Assembly (NCBI GenBank): GCA_029821215.1
Contig: JALGTV010000031.1
Location: forward strand, 1-12,012
From: Candidatus Zipacnadia bacterium
GTDB taxonomy: Bacteria; Armatimonadota; Zipacnadia; Zipacnadales; Zipacnadaceae
Reading direction: 5' to 3'
DNA length: 12,012 nucleotides
A program made the position numbers and the translations under genes. How positions within the stretch are numbered: position 1 is the first letter of the stretch; each line of letters starts with the position of its first letter. Shown piece after piece: positions 6,394 to 12,012 of the stretch. The notes under the pieces were generated by a model. That model was given only the letters and a program-made list of their open reading frames with translations. It was not told the origin of the DNA and ran no database searches.

Positions 6394-8096
6394 GACGCAT
6401 CTTGTTGATGGGCAATCCCAACGTCGGTAAGAGCGTGGTCTTCTCCAGGCTAACCGGAGCCGACGTTATTGTTTCTAATTACCCCGGAACCACGGTAGAG
6501 TTCACCAAGGGGCGTATGAAGCTGGATGGGGAACGCGCCGAGGTCATTGATGTCCCCGGCACCTACACCCTTGACCCCACTACCCGCGCCGAACAAGTGG
6601 CCGCTGAGATGGTATCCCAGGGCGATATCATAGTGGATGTGGTGGATGCCACTAACCTGGAGCGCAATCTGAACCTCACCCTCCAGCTATTGCAGACGGG
6701 CAAACCGGTGATCGTGGCCTTGAATATGTGGGATGAGGCCGGCCACAAAGGGATTGAAATTGATGTAGAAGCGCTTGAACAAATCCTGGGGGTTGCCGTG
6801 GTACCTACGATAGCCATCAGCGGACGCGGCATCAACACGCTCGTTCAGCGTCTGGATGAGGCAAGTACCGGCACACCTCGCTTCTTAGGATGTGACCGGT
6901 GGAGTACGGTAGGCCACATAGTAGATCAGGTGCAGCGCGTCACCCACCGCCACCACACGTTCTTAGAGAACTTGGCTGACCTGTCCCTGAAACCGTGGAC
7001 TGGTATCCCCCTGGCGGTGGTGTTGGGCCTGGTTTCTTTCGCCGTCATACGGTTCATCGGTGAGGGACTGATAGGCTACCTGTTTGATCCTCTGTTTGAA
7101 AGACTTTGGGCCCCGGTGGTGCTCCACCTATCGGCATTGTTAGGCCCCGGTAGCTTCTGGCATGAGCTGTTGGTGGGCAAGTTAGTAGCGGGAGAGATAG
7201 ATTTCGTGGAGTCGTTAGGATTGCTGACTACCGGATTGTATGTGCCGCTGGCTATGGTACTGCCCTACGTGTTTGCCTTCTATCTGGTGCTCAGCCTGCT
7301 GGAGGATATTGGTTATTTGCCTCGCCTGGGGGTCCTGGTGGACACCATAATGCACCGTCTGGGCCTGCACGGTCTAACTATTATCCCCATGATGTTGGGA
7401 TTAGGCTGCAATATACCCGGGGCATTGGCCACCCGCGTCCTGGAGACACGCCGCCAGCGTTTTATCGCCGCCACCCTAATGGCCATTTGCGTTCCCTGCA
7501 TGGCCCAAATAGCTATGGTAGTGGGCCTGTTAGGCAAGTTCGGAGCGGCAGGCCTCATTCCTGTATTCGGCACCCTGGCGATACTGTGGGTAGTGTTGGC
7601 CCTGATATTTAAGGCAGTTCTGCCCGGCGAGGCCCCGGAAATATTTATTGAGATTCCCCCATATCGCATCCCCGCTCTGCGTACTACTGGTCAGAAGGTC
7701 TGGCTACGCACCCGCCAGTTTGTTGCTGATGCTGTCCCCTATGTGCTACTGGGCGTACTAATCGTTAACGTCTTATACGTAGCCGGTATCATTCAGTTTA
7801 TGGGACGTATCCTGGCGCCCATAATTACAGGGATATTGGGCTTGCCCGCTGAAGCCGTAGCCGCGTTGCTGATCGGCTTTCTGCGCAAGGATGTAGCCGT
7901 AGGTATGCTCGCCCCCTTGGGCTTAACCCTCAAGCAGCTAATCATCGCCTGTGTGGTGTTAACCTCCTATTTCCCCTGTGCCGCTACCTTCGCGGTGCTG
8001 CTGCGTGAATTCGGCGCTAAAGGTATGGCCAAAGCAGCAGTGCTTATGGTCGTGGTGGCTCTCAGCGTCGGTGGCCTACTTAATCTGCTTCTGTAG
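6390..8096 (+). CDS. feoB: FeoB ferrous iron transporter, compact form
   Basis: GTP-dependent inner-membrane Fe(II) importer of 568 residues. The N-terminal G domain shows G1 GNPNVGKS (8-15), G2 YPGTT (31-35), G3 DVPG (54-57), G4 NMWD (112-115) and a G5-like A-I-S-G (142-145). About eight membrane segments follow from ~204, with the first gate motif GLGCNIPG (337-344, C340), a second motif V-P-C-M-A-Q (C370) and FLRKDVAVGMLAPLG plus SYFPCAATFAVL near the end. Two points are unusual: only ~40 residues separate the G domain from the first membrane helix, where FeoB usually has an 80-100 residue helical spacer, and the second gate motif replaces the common PFxSCxARLP. TTG 6390 follows GGTGGAGGTGG and overlaps the feoA stop. 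No feoC is seen; 137 bases separate it from the next gene. Confidence 0.96.
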   Translation: MRRILLMGNPNVGKSVVFSRLTGADVIVSNYPGTTVEFTKGRMKLDGERAEVIDVPGTYTLDPTTRAEQVAAEMVSQGDIIVDVVDATNLERNLNLTLQLLQTGKPVIVALNMWDEAGHKGIEIDVEALEQILGVAVVPTIAISGRGINTLVQRLDEASTGTPRFLGCDRWSTVGHIVDQVQRVTHRHHTFLENLADLSLKPWTGIPLAVVLGLVSFAVIRFIGEGLIGYLFDPLFERLWAPVVLHLSALLGPGSFWHELLVGKLVAGEIDFVESLGLLTTGLYVPLAMVLPYVFAFYLVLSLLEDIGYLPRLGVLVDTIMHRLGLHGLTIIPMMLGLGCNIPGALATRVLETRRQRFIAATLMAICVPCMAQIAMVVGLLGKFGAAGLIPVFGTLAILWVVLALIFKAVLPGEAPEIFIEIPPYRIPALRTTGQKVWLRTRQFVADAVPYVLLGVLIVNVLYVAGIIQFMGRILAPIITGILGLPAEAVAALLIGFLRKDVAVGMLAPLGLTLKQLIIACVVLTSYFPCAATFAVLLREFGAKGMAKAAVLMVVVALSVGGLLNLLL

Positions 8097-8233
8097 CCAA
8101 GCACCCACCTCATACCGACAAGTTCCCCCTACGGCCATCTTCTCTGCGATGCTGGGAGGAATTACTGGCTGCAAGGGGAAACATACGGTATAAGCCCAGC
8201 AGGAAGGGCAACCATCAGCCAGGAGGTGGTCTA

Positions 8234-9595
8234 ATGGTCCAGAATAGACGAGGCCGGATCGGTTGGCAAGTAGGAGTAGTCATAATCGCTGTTCTGGCCG
8301 TGACCATCCGGGCCACAGCCGCTGAAATTGTGGTAGTGGACCTGCCCAGCTATGGTCGGCTGGCGAAGGTGGCTGATAACCTGACCGAAGAGCTGGAGAG
8401 CCGGGGAGTGGAGTTACTGAGTGCGGAGGAGGCGGCCGCACTGGAAACCAGGCCCAGCGCTGTAGTGACTGATGACGATCACGCTACCGAAGAAGGCCAG
8501 GCTCAGATGCTGGAAGAGCTGGTGCGGGAGGGCGGTGGACTGGTGTTGTTAGTAGGCCGTTCCCGACGGCATGTGGAGCAGGCCAACGAGTTTCTCAAGC
8601 CGCGGGCTATGGAGATTGCCGCCGACCCCGAGGCCCGTGGTCCAGTACGCTGGATTGATAGTCCGCTTACCACCGGGCTACAGCCACCAGTCAGCGGATC
8701 GCTGCGTATGAGCATAAGCGGGGCGCGGCTTATGCCCGTGGCTCGCCAGGGTGGTCGGGTGGTCTCCGCAGGCAGGGCATTGGGTGAAGGCGGCATAATC
8801 GTTATTCCCACGGAAATGATCCAAGAAGGTCTCCAACAACATCCACCTGATAAAAATGGGCTACGTTTGTTAGTGCGGGCGGTATCCTGGGCCTCGCGGC
8901 TGGAGGAGTTGAAGCCGGCGGCCCCTGCCCCACCGCCGCGACCACGTCCCAAACTACCCACCCCCGCTGAAACCAGGCTGCCGCTGGAGTCCACTGACTT
9001 TACCGAGGCTATCCTCTATGACTCTCGGGCCCCTAAAGACAACTGGCCCCAGATCAACGCCTGGGCTCAGGATATCCTGAGCCATACCGGATTGCCCGTC
9101 AAAGCGCTACGGGTGGAAGGGACTGATAACCCGCTGGTAGCGGCTCTGTTGAGCAATCCAGAGTTGGTAGTATTAGGAACATGGCGGCAGTTTAGCGAAC
9201 AGGAGATCGGCGCCCTGGGTCATTACGTGGCTGCTGGCGGCCGCCTATTGGTGATAGCTCATGCTTATTCACCGCGGCAGATAAACCTGGTGTATATGAA
9301 CGCCGTACTGAGTCAGTTCGGCGTCCTGGTGCGCCTCAATCGGCGGGGTGGGATAGGTGAAGTGGTGGATAGCTCTATCACCGAGGCAGAGGAGCTGGGC
9401 CAGATGCGCGGCGGAGTGCGCATCTACGGCAGTGACATTGAACCGGTGGCAGTAGTCGGCGAGCACGTGATGGCCGCTATCACCACCTACGAGCACGGGC
9501 AAGTAGCGGTACTGGATGGCGGGCCGCTGCTGACTGACGACCGTTATCGGGATGTTTTCCACACTTGCCTGGATTGGTTGACACAAGGAAGATAG
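8234..9595 (+). CDS. Exported protein with two tandem GATase-like domains, function unknown
   Basis: A 453-residue protein that I cannot name. An N-terminal signal peptide (R5-R6, core V-G-V-V-I-I-A-V-L-A-V, cleavage after A-T-A-A, about residue 30) sends it out of the cytoplasm. Residues 31-222 and 257-453 look like two copies of one alpha/beta domain: each opens with a hydrophobic strand (EIVVVDLPSY; AILYDSR) and has a central helix-turn-strand (LVREGGGLVLLVGRS, 97-110; YVAAGGRLLVIAHAY, 341-355). Each ends in a helix containing W (L-V-R-A-V-S-W; H-T-C-L-D-W-L). A Pro-rich linker (P-A-P-P-P-R-P-R-P-K) at 227-250 joins them. The pattern resembles glutamine-amidotransferase-like folds of the DUF4350/trehalose-utilisation type; no catalytic Cys-His pair is evident. 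ATG 8234 follows AGGAGGTGG. The PHP gene starts 2 bases after its stop. Confidence 0.8.
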   Translation: MVQNRRGRIGWQVGVVIIAVLAVTIRATAAEIVVVDLPSYGRLAKVADNLTEELESRGVELLSAEEAAALETRPSAVVTDDDHATEEGQAQMLEELVREGGGLVLLVGRSRRHVEQANEFLKPRAMEIAADPEARGPVRWIDSPLTTGLQPPVSGSLRMSISGARLMPVARQGGRVVSAGRALGEGGIIVIPTEMIQEGLQQHPPDKNGLRLLVRAVSWASRLEELKPAAPAPPPRPRPKLPTPAETRLPLESTDFTEAILYDSRAPKDNWPQINAWAQDILSHTGLPVKALRVEGTDNPLVAALLSNPELVVLGTWRQFSEQEIGALGHYVAAGGRLLVIAHAYSPRQINLVYMNAVLSQFGVLVRLNRRGGIGEVVDSSITEAEELGQMRGGVRIYGSDIEPVAVVGEHVMAAITTYEHGQVAVLDGGPLLTDDRYRDVFHTCLDWLTQGR

Positions 9596-9597
9596 CT

Positions 9598-10275
9598 ATG
9601 CTATACGATTTTCATACTCATACCTGTCTTAGTGATGGCGCATTGGCCCCGATGGAGCTAATTCGACGCGCTATGGTTAAGGGCTATACCGCCCTGGGCA
9701 TTGCCGACCACTGCGCCCGCGGGAGTATGCGCCGCATCATTGAAGAGGTCCAGGCCGATTGCCTGCTGGCTCGAGAGCGCTGGGATTTTCTCGCTCTTAC
9801 CGGAGTGGAGATAACCCATGCCCCGGCCTCGTCCATACCTCAACTGGCCGCTGAGGCCAAGAAGTTAGGCGCTGAAATCGTGGTAGTTCACGGGGAGACA
9901 CTGGTTGAACCCACCGAGCCGGGCACCAACCTGGCGGCAGTAAGCTGCCCCCAGGTGGATATTCTTGCCCATCCCGGCCTGCTCACCGAAGAGGAGGCCC
10001 AATTGGCCGCCGAAACCGGCGTGTTTATTGAATTGACAGTTCGCCAGGGGCACTGTCTGAGCAATGGTCTGGTGGCCACCATGGCTCGGCGCGCTGACGC
10101 CGCGCTGATGCTTAACTCTGATGCCCACCAGCCATCTGACCTACTTACCGAGCAGTTCGCCCAGCAGATGGTGCGGGCCGCCGGGATTCCCGAACAGTAT
10201 ATAAAAGAGATTCTCATAGATAATCCCCAGGAGTTACTCCATCGCATCCGGGCCCGGGCTGAGGCGAATCTATGA
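9598..10275 (+). CDS. PHP-domain metal-dependent hydrolase (histidinol-phosphatase-like)
   Basis: A 225-residue polymerase-and-histidinol-phosphatase (PHP) domain protein, predicted to hydrolyse a phosphoester with a two- or three-metal centre. All expected ligands are visible: DFHTHTCLSDG (H6, H8, D13), GIADHC (D37, H38), GVEITH (E71), VVVHGE (H98), ILAHPG (H125) and NSDAH (D175, H177). The start at ATG 9598 was chosen because AAGGAA lies 7 bases upstream and the protein then begins right at the first metal motif; an earlier in-frame start at 9565 would overlap the previous gene by 31 bases. It follows the tandem-domain protein by 2 bases and overlaps the lipoprotein gene by ATGA. The substrate is unknown. 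No histidine genes are nearby, so true histidinol phosphatase is only one possibility. Confidence 0.9.
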   Translation: MLYDFHTHTCLSDGALAPMELIRRAMVKGYTALGIADHCARGSMRRIIEEVQADCLLARERWDFLALTGVEITHAPASSIPQLAAEAKKLGAEIVVVHGETLVEPTEPGTNLAAVSCPQVDILAHPGLLTEEEAQLAAETGVFIELTVRQGHCLSNGLVATMARRADAALMLNSDAHQPSDLLTEQFAQQMVRAAGIPEQYIKEILIDNPQELLHRIRARAEANL

Positions 10276-11249
10276 CCAAGCGAGACCTACTGCTAATAAT
10301 CGTCTCTGCGGCTATTGCTCTGACCGGTTGTGCCCGGGGCGGAGAAGATGGGGGCAGCGTGGTACCCGCGGCTGTGCTGCAAATTGTCTGGCAGATGGAC
10401 GGGCCGATCAATGACAGCTTCTATTACTTTGTGGCCTTTGACGCCGACCAGGACCAGGGGGCCGACTTTCCCGTGCCGGTAGCGGCAGGCCCATATTGGG
10501 GCAATGGCTGGGGCACCGGTTCAATTACCCACTTTCTCCAGTATCACGCCGGCTCCTACGAGCTGTACCAGGCCGACCTGGATATTGTGCTGCGCGAGGC
10601 CACCGGGGGCTTTCAGCAGGTCACTGGCGATGTTACCGGAGGCAACGCCGGCGTCTATACGCTCACCGTCACCGCCGTAACCCCCGGCAATCCCGATATA
10701 GCAGAAGTAGAAATACAGTTTGAGGCGGCCAGCACTGGTCAGACTACCACCACAACCGCCACCCTTCCTGCCAACTCCACCGTAGATGCCGGCCAGTCAC
10801 CCATTCCCGGGATAGGTTTTGTTACCGGCAGTTTCAGTGTGGGCGACCAGGCTGTCATTGCTTTGGAGATTGGGGCGACGGCGACCCTCTTAGGCCCGCC
10901 CTACGAGTATGTCCTGCCCCAGGGCGGCAGTACATTGCAGGCCACGGTTGACCTCTCCCGTCTCGGCCAGAATCTGACCAACCTAAGCATCAATTTTATC
11001 ACCACCACCGAGCTAATCTTTGATCCCCAGGTCGTTAATCCCAACGAAAATGTCTATGATGGGCTGGGGCCCCTGGGCAATGACGCTATCCGCGTATTCA
11101 ATCCCCAGGATTTCGTGGCCATCAGCAATAGTACCGCCTTCATTCACGAAGAAGCCGATGACACTACTTTGACCGGCCCTGCCACTCAGCAGGAACAGGC
11201 AGCGGTAGACATAGTTGACTGGCAGATAGTCCCGCGCCGCCTACGCTAA
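10272..11249 (+). CDS. Lipoprotein of unknown function
   Basis: A 325-residue predicted lipoprotein. The signal is short (K3-R4, core L-L-L-I-I-V-S-A-A-I-A) and ends in the lipobox L-T-G-C with lipidated C20. A flexible Gly-rich stretch, A-R-G-G-E-D-G-G, follows. The mature part is beta-rich, with many Thr/Val stretches. Residues 49-90 carry an aromatic, acidic and Gly segment (SFYYFVAFDADQDQG, then PYWGNGWGTGSITHFLQY), which resembles a carbohydrate-binding or calcium-binding beta-sandwich edge, though this is speculative. No catalytic motif is seen. The start ATG overlaps the PHP stop (ATGA), implying coupled translation, and dtd starts 12 bases after its stop. I do not recognise the family. 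Confidence 0.78.
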   Translation: MTKRDLLLIIVSAAIALTGCARGGEDGGSVVPAAVLQIVWQMDGPINDSFYYFVAFDADQDQGADFPVPVAAGPYWGNGWGTGSITHFLQYHAGSYELYQADLDIVLREATGGFQQVTGDVTGGNAGVYTLTVTAVTPGNPDIAEVEIQFEAASTGQTTTTTATLPANSTVDAGQSPIPGIGFVTGSFSVGDQAVIALEIGATATLLGPPYEYVLPQGGSTLQATVDLSRLGQNLTNLSINFITTTELIFDPQVVNPNENVYDGLGPLGNDAIRVFNPQDFVAISNSTAFIHEEADDTTLTGPATQQEQAAVDIVDWQIVPRRLR

Positions 11250-11261
11250 GGAAGGCCGCCG

Positions 11262-11711
11262 ATGCGGGTAGTAATTCAGAGAGTAAGTGAAGCCAGCGTC
11301 ACCATCAATGGCCAGCAAGTGGCCGCCATTGGACCGGGACTGGCAGTTCTAATCGGCTTTGCTGATGCTGACGAGGACGAGCAAATTACCTGGATGGCCC
11401 GCAAAATCGCAGGGCTGCGGATATTTGCCGACCAGCAGGAAAAGATGAATCTATCGGTACAGCAGATTGGCGGGCAGGTGTTGGCAGTGCCCAACTTTAC
11501 CCTGTACGGGGATGTGCTCAAGGGCCGCCGGCCCAGCTTTACCAGGGCTGCCGCCCCCCAGCAGGCCGAAGAGGCCTTCAATAGATTTATCCAGAAGCTT
11601 CAAGCCGAAGGGCTGGAGGTACACACTGGCCGGTTTGGTGAGCACATGCAGGTAGAACTGCTCAACGATGGCCCGGTAACCCTCATCATAGATACCAATC
11701 AGTTATCATAG
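11262..11711 (+). CDS. dtd: D-aminoacyl-tRNA deacylase
   Basis: Cytosolic proofreading enzyme that hydrolyses D-amino acids (and glycine) from mischarged tRNA. The 149-residue sequence matches the family throughout: MRVVIQRVSEASVTI, IGPGLAVLIGFA, ARKIAGLRIF, KMNLSVQQIGG, K-G-R-R-P-S-F (87-93), TGRFGEHMQVELLNDGPVT with the Gly-cisPro motif GPVT at 137-140. The active-site loop reads V-P-N-F-T-L-Y-G-D; Thr 80 is kept, but the usual Ser77-Gln78 pair (E. coli numbering, which aligns without gaps) is Pro-Asn. ATG 11262 follows AAGGAAGG, 12 bases after the lipoprotein stop, so it is probably the last gene of the cluster. A hairpin follows the stop. Confidence 0.95.
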   Translation: MRVVIQRVSEASVTINGQQVAAIGPGLAVLIGFADADEDEQITWMARKIAGLRIFADQQEKMNLSVQQIGGQVLAVPNFTLYGDVLKGRRPSFTRAAAPQQAEEAFNRFIQKLQAEGLEVHTGRFGEHMQVELLNDGPVTLIIDTNQLS

Positions 11712-11716
11712 TGTCG

Positions 11717-11754
11717 CTTGCCCCTGCGGAACATAAAGTTTACACTGGGGCAAG
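11717..11754 (+). terminator. Possible hairpin terminator after dtd
   Basis: CTTGCCCC (11717-11724) and GGGGCAAG (11747-11754) are perfect 8-base arms around a 22-base loop, six bases past the dtd stop. The position suits the end of the transcript. The loop is long and no T-run follows, so intrinsic termination is doubtful. The rest of 11712-11844 shows no clear promoter. Confidence 0.35.
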
Positions 11755-11844
11755 GAAGGGAAAAGGGTAGACCGTGGTGAATCTGTACTTCGACACTTAG
11801 GTAGTAACGTATCAATCTCCGCTGGACTGAAGAGAGGACTGACA

Positions 11845-12012
11845 ATGAATACCAGTCGGGTAGTGGTAAACGTGACCATCGGCGGACTATTGGTTTTGCT
11901 GCTGGCTGCAGCCGGGGGCTACGCTGATGGCGTAACCCTGCGCTATAAGTTTGTCCCCCAGCAGCAGATTGCCTATCAGCTATGGGCAAGCGGGACCGGG
12001 AATGTTTCCTTC
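11845..12012 (+). CDS. Exported protein, 5' part only (runs off window)
   Basis: An open frame starts at ATG 11845 and continues to the window end (56 codons). AGAGAGG at 11831-11837 is a good Shine-Dalgarno sequence, 7 bases upstream. The N-terminus has R5 and the hydrophobic core I-G-G-L-L-V-L-L-L-A-A-A-G-G, with probable Sec cleavage after G-Y-A (about residue 27). The mature part begins DGVTLRYKFVPQQQIAYQLW and then G-T-G-N-V-S-F, with beta-strand alternation. The family cannot be named from this fragment. It is separated from dtd by 133 bases, so it may be its own unit. Confidence 0.7.
   Translation, partial: MNTSRVVVNVTIGGLLVLLLAAAGGYADGVTLRYKFVPQQQIAYQLWASGTGNVSF

Noticed and set aside
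8503..8994. 163-residue minus-strand open frame rich in Ser, Arg and Gly
   Set aside because: It is a composition-driven shadow of the exported tandem-domain gene, with low-complexity translation and no initiation signals.
9565..9597. Upstream in-frame start for the PHP protein
   Set aside because: It would overlap the previous gene by 31 bases and put 11 residues before the first metal motif; ATG 9598 has its own Shine-Dalgarno.

Overview
The window comes from a diderm bacterium of moderately high GC. The evidence for two membranes is a lipoprotein with a lipobox, several Sec signal peptides, and a small exported beta-rich protein ending in a C-terminal phenylalanine. All recognisable genes are chromosomal housekeeping or physiology genes. 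I see no transposase, integrase, phage gene, CRISPR array, tRNA or rRNA. The mixture (archease, single-chain transketolase with archaeal-type motifs, short FeoB) suggests an under-sampled phylum, but the sequence alone does not let me name it.

Left part (1-4704). The 3' two thirds of glmU and a YraN/UPF0102 gene run rightward. They converge on a leftward group read as argB, then transketolase, then archease. The archease gene is broken: its last ~23 residues, including the TYHDLEI-type motif and the terminal Asp, are intact in another frame, and part of the strand before them is missing.

Centre (4705-8096). A divergent intergenic region carries a near-consensus promoter for argB on the minus strand and an exact-consensus sigma70-type promoter for a Fur-family regulator on the plus strand. 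Two different 15-bp perfect dyads of 6-3-6 geometry lie in this region. The fur promoter leads into fur, a small exported beta-rich protein, feoA and feoB. This looks like a self-contained iron-responsive Fe(II) uptake operon in which an unrecognised candidate outer-membrane protein sits between regulator and transporter. FeoB has a shortened cytosolic spacer and a variant second membrane motif.

Right part (8097-12012). A second co-directional cluster holds four complete genes. They encode a secreted protein made of two related GATase-like domains joined by a Pro-rich linker, a PHP-family metal-dependent hydrolase, a lipoprotein of unknown function overlapping it by ATGA, and D-aminoacyl-tRNA deacylase (dtd). 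A further gene for an exported protein starts at 11845 and runs off the window. Spacings of -4 to about +12 bases suggest that the first four are cotranscribed.

The most useful leads are the Fur-linked exported protein, the two dyads, the frameshifted archease, the compact FeoB, and the tandem-domain/PHP/lipoprotein cluster. Family assignments rest on motif recognition by eye, with no database search.
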